Source of the DNA: Stentor coeruleus
Taxonomy: Eukaryota; Ciliophora; Heterotrichea; Heterotrichida; Stentoridae
Assembly: GCA_001970955.1 (NCBI GenBank)
Contig: MPUH01000661.1
Span: 1-41,216 of the forward strand
DNA: 41,216 bases
Direction: 5' to 3'
Made by a program: the position numbers and the translations under genes. How positions within the stretch are numbered: position 1 is the stretch's first letter; every line of letters starts with the position of its first letter. Of this stretch, positions 17,996 through 28,061 are shown one piece after another. The notes under the pieces were generated by a model. The model saw only the letters and a list, made by a program, of their open reading frames with translations, ran no database searches and was not told the origin of the DNA.

Positions 17996-18802
17996 AATCA
18001 ATAATATTATGAAAATTTAGGAATTTGGGGAGTTTTTTTTGTGAAAGGGTTTGTATGAGAGTATTTTGTAAATCCAAGTTTTTTCATACAGGAATTTTTG
18101 ATGTTTTGGGTTGGGATTATATGCTTATGTTGGATTTTAAATAAGAAAATAAACTAGGATTTTTAGGGAATTAGAGTGGGAAATAGTCAGAGAGTTTTTT
18201 GTAGATGAGGATGAGGATGAGGATTCTTTTTAGAGTTTTAGTTTGTAAGATTTTATTTAATTTTATAGAGTGGTTATGATAGTTTGTAGATTATTGTATG
18301 ATTGCTGAAGTTATAAAATTGATTTTTTGTGTATGAGATCAGTTTATAATTATTAATGATAATTGCCGCAGGCTTATGCCTGCCCTTTATAGTTTATAAT
18401 TATAATATTTTTAGTGGAAATAGTAGGGTAAGAATGTAAAAAGGTAAAATTAAGTTTTAATATATTAATATATTCAACATATAACTAAATCATTGAAATA
18501 TATATTTATTTTAACTTAAAAATTCATTTGTTCTTAATAGTCAAAACATGTAAGTATAATACATCTTAATTAAATCTTCAATTAAAAACCATCAAACTGA
18601 TTTTTTCCTTTTAAAGCATCTCCTATCAACCACAACCAAAATTTTCCCATTTATCTCCTAAAACACCTGCATTTCCATAAAAAACCTCTAATCTCCCATA
18701 TTACCCCAACAACTCCACCATCAATTCTCCTTTAAATAATTTTTCTACCCAATAACAACAAAAATCTATTCAAAACATGACAAAAAATCCTAATATATAA
18801 TA
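17996..18802. other. Convergent intergenic region with a central skew switch
   Basis: No gene seen. The plus strand is G-rich to about 18350, including GATGAG repeats near 18206-18225, and C-rich from about 18520. The switch falls beside the hairpin listed at 18368-18383. Confidence 0.6.
18368..18383. repeat. GC-rich hairpin between 13-bp direct repeats
   Basis: GCAGGCTTATGCCTGC is a perfect 6-bp inverted repeat with a 4-nt loop in otherwise very AT-rich DNA. The 13-mer AGTTTATAATTAT occurs on both sides, at 18341-18353 and 18391-18403. It lies between the 3' ends of CSN8 and the BTB gene. It could be a transcript-end or chromatin-boundary element, or a small insertion with duplicated flanks. 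Neither is shown. Confidence 0.5.
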
Positions 18803-19789
18803 TCATAAAGCCTTATCTTTAATTATCTTAAAATACTGTGCCTTGATTTCCTTCGGCATATCATGGGCAATTTTTTTAACTTCAGGGTTTTTTTCACAAA
18901 ACCTAACACAAGACCTTTTTAGCATATTAAGTTTAAGATCCTCACTTAATTCCCACAAATTAACAAGATTATCAATGCTTATAAACCCACAAAGCTGATT
19001 TTCTATAATAAGTTTTAAATTTTCAATACGAAAATATTCAGCTAAATACAATAATTCCATTATATCTTGATTATCAGCATTAGCAATACCTGAGTATATA
19101 AATTCTAAACAATAACGGACAACTTTTGATGAGTATTCATGAATTATTATCGTTCCTGTTTGGGCTTCAGATGAATTACTTGTCAATAAAGCTCTGAAAA
19201 ATTGAGAACGTGCAGCGAGGATTACACGATGAGCTCCAATTCTAACCCCATCATCAGTTTGAAGGAAAAAATCAGCGGTGTCTGAGTTAATCAGGTTCTG
19301 AAGATTCACTTTTACTAAGGCTTGAGGGAATTCAGCGATTTTCTTTTTTTCAGTTCTTTTTAACCAAGATAAACATTTTTCCCTTTTCTCTGAACTAAAA
19401 ACAATAGGTTTTTTATCATCTACTTCGTCTAATTTCATATTATCAAGTTGATTTTGATTCCTCATCAATGCTTCTTCTCTTCTTTTAGCCAATTCTTCTT
19501 TTTTTCTTATCTCTTCTGCTGAATATTCTTTTCTTTTTTTCTCAGGTTCAGGTTGAAGTTTTATTTCTTCTTGTGGTGTTCCAAATCTTTCTAAAGCTTT
19601 TTTCCTTCTTTTTTCTTTTTCTTGTTGAGATATTTCATTTTCTTCTAAAGCTGAAGACCCTGGTATGTACTGGTTTTTTAGCATCCCGTTTGCTTTAAGC
19701 CATGCTTCTGATGGACCACTAAACCCGAAACCCCCATGCATAGAATCGTTACCTGATCGTGCTTTAGGAAAATTTCCTGATGGATCCAT
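18803..19789 (-). CDS. BTB/POZ-domain protein
   Basis: This 328-residue protein has a Gly/Ser start, a long charged helix (about 50-120, Glu/Lys/Arg-rich) and a BTB/POZ domain at about residues 160-268. Landmarks are SDTADFFLQTDDGVRIGAHR, VILAARSQFFRALL, YCLEFIYSG and LLYLAEYFRIENLK. The remaining 60 residues (LVNLWELSEDLKLNMLKRSC) look like the start of a BACK-type helical extension. BTB domains dimerise and often act as Cullin-3 substrate adaptors, so a ubiquitin-ligase role is possible. No Kelch or MATH domain is present. It ends with TGA, the only clear TGA stop among the well-supported genes here and a useful sign that TGA means stop. The ATG follows CAATATATAA. Confidence 0.9.
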   Translation of the reverse strand: MDPSGNFPKARSGNDSMHGGFGFSGPSEAWLKANGMLKNQYIPGSSALEENEISQQEKEKRRKKALERFGTPQEEIKLQPEPEKKRKEYSAEEIRKKEELAKRREEALMRNQNQLDNMKLDEVDDKKPIVFSSEKREKCLSWLKRTEKKKIAEFPQALVKVNLQNLINSDTADFFLQTDDGVRIGAHRVILAARSQFFRALLTSNSSEAQTGTIIIHEYSSKVVRYCLEFIYSGIANADNQDIMELLYLAEYFRIENLKLIIENQLCGFISIDNLVNLWELSEDLKLNMLKRSCVRFCEKNPEVKKIAHDMPKEIKAQYFKIIKDKAL

Positions 19790-20257
19790 TTATATATTGA
19801 TAAATGTAGCTGATATAAAATATAGTTTAAAATATTGATTATAAGGTTTTATAGGATTTTTATTTAGATGTTATATGATGTGGCTTATTGTTAAAGTGTT
19901 AATATTGTTTATAAATCAAAATTTTAATGCATTTTTGTGTGTTTTTTTTTTAGTAGAATAATTTTGATGTTAGTTTATATATATAATAGTTGTTGGAATA
20001 TAATATTTATAATAATCTTTAAGAAAATGCTTTAAGTTCACTTGATATGATTATCCCTTATAATCAATCTAATACTTTCAATATATCCTTTACAACCAAT
20101 AAAATATTTTCGATATACCATTTTCTTATAAAATTTTGCACATCATAATCATATCTCTAACACTCCCTTTACAACAATTTTCACTTCCTCTAGTATCAAA
20201 CCAGACCTACCATAAAATCCTAATTATTTTTTATGGTAATAAACGCTTATAATAAAT
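19790..20257. promoter_or_regulatory. Divergent promoter region (BTB / Snf7)
   Basis: 468 bp between divergent starts. The plus strand is G/T-rich to about 20030, then C-rich to the Snf7 start, consistent with two outward-facing 5' flanks. No gene or specific motif seen. Confidence 0.5.
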
Positions 20258-20899
20258 ATGAGACTTTTCGGGAAGAAAAAGGATCCCAAAATGAATCAAG
20301 AGCAAGTGCTTAAATCCATGGAAAACCTAAGAAAAACAGTAGACGATATCGGTAAACGATCTCAGGTTCTCCAAAACAAAGCCCAAAACGAGATGAAAGA
20401 AGCCCTACAAAGAAAAAAACAAGGCGACAAAAATGGGGCCCTCATATGTCTTAAAAGAAAAAAGCTATACGAAACTGAAATCGGTAAACTTGAAGGTGCA
20501 AGAATGAATCTAGAACAACAGCTTTTTGCAATTGAAGGTGCTAGTATGAACAAAAATATATTTGATAGCTTAAAAACAAGTAATCAAGTACTGAAGCAAG
20601 TTCATGGGGATATGAAAATTGAAGATGTTGATAAACTTAAAGATGAAATGGAAGAACAACAAGAAATGCTTAATGAGTTAAATGAAGCGATATCAGCACC
20701 AATTGGAATGATGGGCACAGTTGATGATGATGAGTTGATGAATGAACTTGATGAACTTGAAGCTAAAGAGTATGAAACAGGAATGCTTGATTTAGATGCA
20801 CCAGTTATTAATAAGAATCAACCAGTACAGGTTGCTGAGCCAGTTCAGAAGAAAGAGGCTAATGATTTGGATGATCTTTATAATGATTTACAGATGTAG
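20258..20899 (+). CDS. ESCRT-III subunit Snf7/CHMP4 (Vps32)
   Basis: This 213-residue protein is the usual Snf7 length. The basic N-terminus (MRLFGKKKDPK) leads into the long core helices: LRKTVDDIGKRSQVLQNKAQ, KNGALICLKRKKLYETEIGK, and LEGARMNLEQQLFAIEGASM. The second of these matches the conserved K..A...LK.KK.YE.ql..l of CHMP4. The second half is acidic (MEEQQEMLNELNEAISAP, DELMNELDELEAKEYE), with a short C-terminal helix NDLDDLYNDLQM. Snf7 forms the filaments of ESCRT-III that cut membrane necks in endosome sorting, cytokinesis and repair. Start context is TTATAATAAATATG. Stop is TAG. Confidence 0.93.
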   Translation: MRLFGKKKDPKMNQEQVLKSMENLRKTVDDIGKRSQVLQNKAQNEMKEALQRKKQGDKNGALICLKRKKLYETEIGKLEGARMNLEQQLFAIEGASMNKNIFDSLKTSNQVLKQVHGDMKIEDVDKLKDEMEEQQEMLNELNEAISAPIGMMGTVDDDELMNELDELEAKEYETGMLDLDAPVINKNQPVQVAEPVQKKEANDLDDLYNDLQM

Positions 20900-21202
20900 G
20901 CTTTTTGATATAGGTTAATATTTAGATAATTATAAAGTAGTTTTTTTAAAGGAGGTAGGATGAAATTTTTTGGGGTTTTTAATGATTTGATTTGGTTATT
21001 TGAATAAACCCTAATTCTTTATCTATTTTAGTCAACTATATTTCTAAATCCTTATCCTATTTCCTCTACCCACTAGCATCTTTTCCTTTATACATAAAAC
21101 TAAAAACCACACATATTAATTCTTATAAAAACTCAAATCTTCAGATAAGTTTTGCATTACCAACAATATTACTTGACCAAACTTATAAATAAAAAACCTA
21201 AC

Positions 21203-21982
21203 CTATCTCAATAATTTTACTCCTTTAAAATACTTGTTCAATCTCTTATTCTTTCGAGCTACCTCATGAGCATCCCCTGTTTCAACCTGCCAATTCTCCC
21301 ATATAGTATCTTCTATCAAATATCTTGAAATTCTAGTTTGGGGTTTTTTAAGCTCAGATAGCTCATATTTTAAAATCTCTTCTACGATATTTTCATCTAC
21401 ATCATTTCCTTCAAAAGGCTCTGAATTAATAGCATTCAAACATTCTATAATTTCTTCATCAACTTTATACATTTCTATAACTTTATCATATTCTTCTTTA
21501 GTTATTTTTTTTTCAGCCAAATACTCATGAAAAATTCTTTTATGCTCTTGACTTTCTTCTTCAATTATTGTATTTAAAAACCTATCATATTTTTCTTTAC
21601 TTTCTTGTCTAAGGTTTCTTCGTCTAATTCGATTTTGATCATATATAGCTTGCTGATTAGAAATTACCATACGGTCTTTATGCTTAAGATTGAAAGAATT
21701 AAGCAACTCTAGTAAAGAGTTTCGAGTTATAATCTTAATAGAGAATTCTTTAGTCCATAATTCTTGTCTTTGTCTATCTGTTTTATAAGATGTTGGTTTA
21801 GATGACTCAGGGATAGATTGAGATTCTGATACACGTAATGTTTGACTTTTAATTCTAGAAAAATACGCTAACACACTTAGAAGAAAAATACTTGTACTGA
21901 TAGCCAAACCTAATTTGTGGTGGGCAATTTGCAGTTTAAGTTCTGAAAGCATTCTTGATAAGAATTTAATCAATCTAATCAT
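21203..21982 (-). CDS. Hypothetical single-pass membrane protein
   Basis: I do not recognise this 259-residue protein. One membrane segment lies near the start (LGLAISTSIFLLSVLAYF, about residues 24-41), after a short basic lead, so it could be a signal anchor or a mitochondrial or ER insertion signal. The rest is a charged, largely helical region (for example NRIRRRNLRQESKEKYDRFL and EEYDKVIEMYKVDEEIIECL), ending with ENWQVETGDAHEVARKNKRL and a basic tail. ATG start, TAG stop. It converges on Snf7 across about 300 bp in which the strand skew flips near 21005. Confidence 0.75.
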   Translation of the reverse strand: MIRLIKFLSRMLSELKLQIAHHKLGLAISTSIFLLSVLAYFSRIKSQTLRVSESQSIPESSKPTSYKTDRQRQELWTKEFSIKIITRNSLLELLNSFNLKHKDRMVISNQQAIYDQNRIRRRNLRQESKEKYDRFLNTIIEEESQEHKRIFHEYLAEKKITKEEYDKVIEMYKVDEEIIECLNAINSEPFEGNDVDENIVEEILKYELSELKKPQTRISRYLIEDTIWENWQVETGDAHEVARKNKRLNKYFKGVKLLR

Positions 21983-23014
21983 TTCATATTTAGCCTATTA
22001 GATAAACTATCTTATTATTGATTTCTGTAAATATTTATGTTGAATTCCTTTATTTGCTTATTATTTTAAATTTTAGATTTCTTTTTATGTGTAAATTGTT
22101 GTTAGTGCTAGTTAGGAAATTTCGCTTGATNGCTTTTTTTGTGTAAATTTTTGTTAGTGCTAGTTAGGAAATTTCGCTTGATTGTTGTTGACTGATTGCA
22201 AAAATTTTTTCTTTTTAGTATTTTTTGTGATGAAAGTTTTGATTTTTCTGTTGATTTTTATTGTTGCTTGTTTTTCTCTAAGTGTTTTTTTTATGTTTTC
22301 ATACTGTAAATGATATGTGGTAATGAAAAAGTTTTAGTTATTTCATTCGCATATTTTTTGAGTTTTTTTCTTTTTGGTATAAATAATAAAGGTAATATTT
22401 TATATTTTGTATATCAGCTACTTAAAAAACTTATGGTTTTAAGGTTGGGTTCGGTTTTTAGCTTGAGGATGATGATTATGGAAAAAATATAAGAAATTCA
22501 AGAAATAAAAAACTCAAGATTATTTTTAAGTCTTTGAAAGCTTCTGTTTATATTTTTATTACAATAAAAAAGATAATCTGATTGATGTAATCGAACATAT
22601 GCATTTTTAGTTATTATAACCATCAAAAAAATTATTATACCCTTAACTCATTCACATTTCCCCTTCAAACTAAATCAAAAAAGTATTGTGTAACAAAATA
22701 AATATCCTAAAGAAAAATTTATAGTCATCTAGCATCATAATAAACCTCACAATTTCAAGCAACTCAAAATCCTTTTCCTTTCCAAACTCCCTTAAAAACC
22801 CTAACCCATAAGTTTATTTCTTCCAAATCATAATAAAATTATAAAATTCCAAATCAAACATAAATTCTTTTTAATCCATCTCATTATCTGCCACAATCCC
22901 ATCTCCATCTCCCATTAAACTATCATATTCAACCCAGCTTCGTCCTAAACACAAACATTCACATTATCATTTTTCTTCTCATAAGTATTTTATTAGACAA
23001 TTTTATTACTTTTA
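21983..23014. other. Long intergenic region
   Basis: No gene that I accept. The plus strand is G/T-rich to about 22500 and C-rich from about 22640, as expected between two minus-strand genes. Two short hydrophobic plus-strand frames (22231-22314 and 22310-22492) carry the T-rich bias of the region and are probably chance. Confidence 0.5.
22088..22182. repeat. Direct repeat around a single-N join
   Basis: An N at 22131 separates two 43-nt copies (22088-22130 and 22140-22182) with one mismatch. Eight T-rich bases follow the N before the second copy. This is an unmerged contig overlap in all likelihood. Confidence 0.8.
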
Positions 23015-23887
23015 TTAAAATTTTGATATACTCGCAAACCATATGCTCTTCTCTTTTATTGGTGCTTTATTTCCCATCTTAATCTCAAGGTCAATAACCA
23101 TATTACTATTAGCACAGAGGACATCTATTCGCCTATACAATTTATTCATCTTCACTTCATCACTATTATTTGTAGTTTCTACTATATTTACAACTTCATT
23201 ACTATCTTTAGCACTTTCCATAGACCCAGCCCTAGTTAAATCTTCTTCTACAGTCATAATTTGCTTCATAATTTCCTTTGTCTCTATTTGATATGGTGGG
23301 GATGCTTGAAGTATTTCATCAACATAAAAACTATAATTCACATCATCTTGTCTAAAATTCCTAAATTTTCTAAATGTTTTGTTTATATCCTTCAATGATA
23401 TATCGAAATAAGTGAATGAATTGTTTTCCCAGTCATTAAAAGTCTCTTCAAAATTAGAAATCTTGGTTTTTAAGTACTCTTTGATAACTTCAACATCTCT
23501 GACCATGGACTTTTTTATTGCAAAGCTTAAGTAGATGAAAAGTACATCGGCAGGAAGGCTGTTTTTATTGTCTGATATTTTATCAAGGTAAATTGAAAGT
23601 ATTAGAAGTTCTACAACACTTAGCATTAGTATTTGAGCACATTCTGTTAGAAGGCGAAATATAGGTTGGCTATGAAAATTTCGCTGTAAATATTTGCTGT
23701 TACTAATTCTTCTAACTAGCCTTTGTATATTTTGATCAAAAGTGTACTCGATATACTCTGCGTGTTTTCTATTGTATGTGTACATTGGATGAATTTTCTT
23801 AGAATTGATAGACTTTGTTTGGCTTCTACTACGCTTTCCTGGATAGAGTATAAGGTTTGTATTTGAACTAGAATCAGAATTCATCAT
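23015..23887 (-). CDS. Hypothetical protein, possibly cyclin-like helical core
   Basis: This 290-residue protein has a polar basic start, then a helical block at about residues 45-170 (IQRLVRRISNSKYL, VVELLILSIYLDKI, LFIYLSFAIKKSMVRDVEVI) and a polar tail. Short hydrophobic helices separated by charged loops, with an 'IYLDKI' helix like the 'IYLDR' helix of Pho80-type cyclins, raise a cyclin-fold possibility. The key Lys-Glu pair of cyclin boxes is not evident, so I do not assign it. No signal or clear membrane segment. Starts with two ATG codons; stop is TAA. Flank composition fits a minus-strand gene. Confidence 0.7.
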   Translation of the reverse strand: MMNSDSSSNTNLILYPGKRSRSQTKSINSKKIHPMYTYNRKHAEYIEYTFDQNIQRLVRRISNSKYLQRNFHSQPIFRLLTECAQILMLSVVELLILSIYLDKISDNKNSLPADVLFIYLSFAIKKSMVRDVEVIKEYLKTKISNFEETFNDWENNSFTYFDISLKDINKTFRKFRNFRQDDVNYSFYVDEILQASPPYQIETKEIMKQIMTVEEDLTRAGSMESAKDSNEVVNIVETTNNSDEVKMNKLYRRIDVLCANSNMVIDLEIKMGNKAPIKEKSIWFASISKF

Positions 23888-24754
23888 AGTTTATAAAAGA
23901 TTACAGCCATTGAATGAAATGAATAAAATGTTGAATATTTATGTATATGTACTTTTATGATTGTTTGAGAAATTATTGGTTTTGTATAGAAAATAAGGAA
24001 ATTTTGGAATAGGGTTAGTTGGAGATTTTTTTGAGTTTTTAGTTTAGAGTTAGGGATTGTTTTTATTCTGGAATAATTTACGAGGAACTTTGTAAAATGA
24101 ACTTTTTTATATGAAGTTTTATAAATATCAATGTTCAGTATTGGATAGTTACTGTAGTGATATGAATATATTATTTTTAATAATTTTAGTTTTTGAATTA
24201 TTTAAGTATTACATTTGAATGTATATTTTGGCAAGTAGAAATGATTTAATGGAAAGTTTATAAAAAAGTATATTTTTTTCATGTTTGAATTTGATTCTGA
24301 GAAGAGGAAAAAATTTTTTTGCTTTAGAAAACGAAATTAAAAAAAGGAAGTTTTGGTTTGATAGAAACCAGTTTGTAACTAGTTATCCAAGTTTAATTCT
24401 ATATGTGTAAATTAAATTATTAGATTTAATGTAAAATCATAAGTTTAATCAATAATATAGATTATCATGCTAAATTTATCAATTTATTAAATTACTCTAA
24501 CCAAATAATTATTAATTCAAAATAATATTTACGTTTAAACTTATGCTAAATGGAAAAAAATATTAATAAAACACTAATTTCCTTCATCATTTAAAGTAAT
24601 GCATAATCTTTCGATTATTATAATATATATTTAATAAAGTTCTCATTATAAATAGATCTAATATCAGCTAAAGACCAGCTTTTATGGGAAAAAAAAACAG
24701 AATCGATAAACAAAACCTTAAATCCAATAAGTGCTTATGAGTAAAATCATATAA
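23888..24754. other. Intergenic; no gene seen
   Basis: G-rich on the plus strand to about 24360, then C-rich from about 24400 to 24850. The second switch, back to A/G-rich near 24900, is not explained by the annotated genes (see the relic at 24755-25120). Confidence 0.5.
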
Positions 24755-25120
24755 TTAAAATCTGAAGACATGAGCTTGAAAAAAATCCTAGAAAACCAGC
24801 AGCAAAACTTTTCTAGTAAAAATTAAGCATATCACAAAAAAACTTTATTTCTTTCTATTAAAAAATGAAATAAACTGATGATATTTTACTAGAAAAAAAA
24901 TTGGGGCATGATATCAGTTTATAATTTTGGGAAAATTATTAATCAACATAATAAGCTTTTGTATAAACATATCAATAAATGTGGCTTATATATTAAAAAC
25001 TTGTAGAGGATTTAAAGAAAGATTATGAAGAAAAAGGAAATAGTAAATTTGGGGTTTAAAAATAAGTCTAGGGAAAGTGGAAAGTGGAAAGTTCAAAGTG
25101 TAACTCTTGTACTTGCTTAA
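24755..25120 (+). pseudogene. Possible gene relic, family unknown
   Basis: One plus-strand frame carries several protein-like runs separated by stops: MSLKKILENQQQNFSSKN, then NWGMISVYNFGKIINQHNKL and LYKHINKCGLYIKNL, then IMKKKEIVNLGFKNKSRESG ending in SVTLVLA and TAA at 25118. About six stops interrupt some 120 codons, fewer than I would expect by chance at this base composition but not decisively so. An upstream ATG at 24684 opens a short frame that does not join it. The C-to-G skew change around 24900 is what a plus-strand gene would leave. The family is unknown. Confidence 0.25.
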
Positions 25121-25150
25121 AGTCAAAACTAAATTTTTTCGTGAAATATG

Positions 25151-25681
25151 TTAATAATTAGGAACTTTTGATTTAGGCGATAGAATCGGTAAAAACAAAG
25201 CGCTTTTATCATAGGCTTTGAAAGGTATGATTTTTTTCTTCCCATTATCTTTTATTTCTTCATCACGACACGATAAATTGAGTATGTTTTTTCTTTTTGC
25301 TATCTGTTTAGGTATTATCATTGGAATCAAATAATTGCTTTTAGGAATAATAACTGATTGCTTTTTCTTTGCTATTAACTTACTATTTATATAAACTCTC
25401 TTAATTCTCTGATTAACACTTTTACTTTCAATAGGTCTTTTATATATGTTGCTACAAGTTTCATATTCGAATTTGGAAATTTTTCTTAGTTGTTTGCTAA
25501 TAGAATCATCAATTTCTCTAACTCTTCTTGGGGTTAATCCATATAATTCTTCATTTATCAATGTAGCTTTAGGCTTTATAAAATAATTTTCACTCTTTGT
25601 TGCGTTTATGTTGCTGTGTGATATTTTGATTAAATCATTTCTTTCTTTTATAGACTTAGTAGTATAGTCTTTTAGATCCAT
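25151..25681 (-). CDS. Hypothetical basic protein
   Basis: I do not recognise this 176-residue protein. It is basic and polar, with an ELYGLTPRRVREIDDSISKQ segment in the first half and several short Pro/Lys/Ile stretches (IIPKSNYLIPMIIPKQIAKR). I start at ATG 25681. The frame opens five codons upstream only with TTG. No membrane segment or known motif. Unlike most genes here its 3' side (24900-25110) is not C-rich on the plus strand, so its 3' flank may have been replaced by, or overlap, the relic next to it. It is kept as a gene because of its length, ATG start and even coding composition. Confidence 0.65.
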   Translation of the reverse strand: MDLKDYTTKSIKERNDLIKISHSNINATKSENYFIKPKATLINEELYGLTPRRVREIDDSISKQLRKISKFEYETCSNIYKRPIESKSVNQRIKRVYINSKLIAKKKQSVIIPKSNYLIPMIIPKQIAKRKNILNLSCRDEEIKDNGKKKIIPFKAYDKSALFLPILSPKSKVPNY

Positions 25682-26174
25682 GTTTATTATATACAAGAAT
25701 AATTAGACAAAATATTAATGTGTTTCATTGAAATTAATTAAAGTGTAATTTATGATTAATTCAAGTATCACAAACATACTAATAAATCCTATAAATTTCA
25801 TAAAACATCTTCCTAATTTAGGTCTATTTTCACATTTATCATTTGAAAATTAATTAATACAGAGTTCACGACTGTGAACGATATATTTTCTAACTAACTA
25901 TTTTCACATTTATCATAAACTATTCAAAATCAACACTAAAATCATCCTGTTCTTTTCAAAAATTCTCTGATTTCTTATTTCAATTTAAAAATCCAATCCT
26001 CCAATTATTCTCATCACTCACAAAAAGTTTATCAAGCATAAAATCATCATAAACTTTCTTCCAAAAACCTAAAAAAATCTTATAATTTCTACTATCTCTA
26101 TTCAACCATAAATAATAAAACACTTTCTCTCATCAAAAAAAAAAAAATACCATCTCCAATTACCTCAAGTATAA
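25682..26174. promoter_or_regulatory. Divergent intergenic region
   Basis: No gene seen. It is short on G from about 25790 onward, C/A-rich before the ATG at 26175, with a poly-A run at about 26136-26148. The G-rich part expected next to the minus-strand gene is weak here. Confidence 0.45.
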
Positions 26175-26822
26175 ATGGACTCAAAAGATGAACTAAAATT
26201 CCACTCTTTTTTCTATATAGACGGGGAGAAAATTCGTTTAACCGCAGAACTAATCCCAGGAGAACTTCAACAATTAGACATATGCGCTGTAGTCTTAAGT
26301 TCACAAACTGTATATAGAGGATTCATGACTGATGAAATGTGCGATGTTGTCGCTGTTCTAGAAATGATGAAAATCAATAAAGCAAGACTATCTTTAGTAG
26401 AAGAAGGTCTACTTGTAAGATGCTCACCTGTAAAAATACTTTTAACACCAGCAGAAGCTGAAGAATTAGATTTTAATGATCTTAGAATTGAATTACTTGA
26501 AGAATCACTTGAAGAGGCACAACAAAAAATTAAAGAACTTACTATAAAAGTTAAAACTTTAGAGAATAAACAAGAAGTAAATGTTAATAGTGGGGATAGC
26601 AATTCTGAGTTTTTAACTTATCATGTTTGGCCTAAACCAAGAATGTTGTTGGCTATAGTGTCGAGGATGTTGAAAGAAGGGTTACTTAATCCAGAACAAA
26701 AAGGGAAACTTAAAGATTTGATATTGGAAGGGGATACAAAAATGATGCAATATTTACAGCAGTATGAAATGGATGGGAATAGACGTTTGTTGTATTCTTC
26801 GTTTTTGAAGTTGGCATCTTAA
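26175..26822 (+). CDS. Hypothetical protein with central coiled coil
   Basis: I do not recognise this 215-residue protein, which looks well folded. An N-terminal domain (about 1-95) has alternating strands (LKFHSFFYIDGEKIRLTAEL, VVLSSQTVYRGFM). A coiled coil at about 98-135 follows (RIELLEESLEEAQQKIKELT). A helical C-terminal domain has WPKPRMLLAIVSRMLKEGLL, NPEQKGKLKDLILEGD and MQYLQQYEMDGNRRLLYSSF. The conserved look of the C-terminal block suggests a protein-interaction helical bundle. ATG directly follows AGTATAA; stop is TAA. Confidence 0.8.
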   Translation: MDSKDELKFHSFFYIDGEKIRLTAELIPGELQQLDICAVVLSSQTVYRGFMTDEMCDVVAVLEMMKINKARLSLVEEGLLVRCSPVKILLTPAEAEELDFNDLRIELLEESLEEAQQKIKELTIKVKTLENKQEVNVNSGDSNSEFLTYHVWPKPRMLLAIVSRMLKEGLLNPEQKGKLKDLILEGDTKMMQYLQQYEMDGNRRLLYSSFLKLAS

Positions 26823-27209
26823 TTTTTGATTAGGAGATATTAAGTTTTTTTAGGGTGAATAATGGATTTATTTAGGTTTTTTTGTTGATAATAAATAGAA
26901 CCTATAATAATATTTCATTCAGATAATTATAGTATATTATATGGTAATTTTTTTAGCTTTACTACAAAAATTTATCATTCAAAGATAAATATTCTTCAAC
27001 AAATCTTGTAATAACATCCTATTAAAAGATAAAATAAAAAATACAATAAATTATAAACTAATATTTTTTCCAAAATCACTACTTATAATCATATTCTCAC
27101 ACATTTCTTGTTCAAAAAAACCTAAAATTATCTTATCAATTTTACCAATCAAACTTATCACCTAAAAAAAAATTTTCTTTAAACCAATACTTATCCTCTC
27201 TTTCTAATA

Positions 27210-27731
27210 ATGAAAAAATCCAAGTTTAACACAAGTGAAAGTAAAGACATCGATGATGATTTTCTATATGAAATCCCAACTAATCAAACTCCTGAAGATC
27301 TCATGCGTATTGATAATTCTCTTGAATCTCTGAAATCAGAAATTCAACGATTACAAAGTGTTCTTACAATCCAAAATTCACAAATCGTTAAAATCGAGAA
27401 AGAAATTGTTGATTCCAAACAGGAAAATAACTTGATAAAAAATGAAATCAATAAAGTCAAATTAAACACTAAAAAGCTGATAAATGATTCTGATCCTTTC
27501 AATTTTGATAATGAACTTAACCGTAAAGGGAAATTTATTAAAGATTGTCTTTCATGCAGTGGAATTAAGGCTAATAAAAGAAAAAACTCTTATAGTACTT
27601 CTGCGGATTATCAGGATAGAATAGAAAAACTTTATAAAATATTAGAGAAGAATAATCAAGAATATGGGTTGTTAGAAAAAAGATTAGATGTTGCAGAAGG
27701 GCTTTTAGGGTTAAAAAATAAGCTAAATTAA
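27210..27731 (+). CDS. Hypothetical coiled-coil protein
   Basis: I do not recognise this 173-residue protein. An acidic start (ESKDIDDDFLYEIPTNQTPE) leads to a coiled coil at about 35-95 (SLESLKSEIQRLQSVLTIQN). A short Cys-containing loop (FIKDCLSCSGIKANKRK) and a second coiled coil to the end (DRIEKLYKILEKNNQEYGLL) follow. There is no membrane segment. It lies between two other plus-strand genes, with spacers of 387 and 330 bp that are C-rich on the side of the downstream start. ATG start, TAA stop. Confidence 0.75.
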   Translation: MKKSKFNTSESKDIDDDFLYEIPTNQTPEDLMRIDNSLESLKSEIQRLQSVLTIQNSQIVKIEKEIVDSKQENNLIKNEINKVKLNTKKLINDSDPFNFDNELNRKGKFIKDCLSCSGIKANKRKNSYSTSADYQDRIEKLYKILEKNNQEYGLLEKRLDVAEGLLGLKNKLN

Positions 27732-28061
27732 TATAAAGTTAAATATTTTTAGTTAAAAGTGCTACAAGAGGAGGTTTTTTTTTGTATTTATAGTTTAAAA
27801 AGTTATAGTTAGATTTTTATAAATTATGCTAAATATTAGTTTTACTGAAACAAATGAAAGAAAAGTTTAGATTTTAGTAATAATATTACTATCAATTTCA
27901 AGTAAATATCCATATATTACATTATGTTATTTTTTCAAAAACCAATTTTCAAATATCATTAAAATATTTTCCCAAACAAACACCAACTTCATAATATTTA
28001 ACAAAAATCTTCACAAAACTTCCTCACAATTATCTCTAACTCAAAAAAAGTAAAAATAAAA

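Noticed and set aside
22231-22492. Two short hydrophobic plus-strand frames of 27 and 60 codons, the first like a signal peptide
   Set aside because: They lie in a T/G-rich flank where hydrophobic codons are expected by chance, and the frames do not join.
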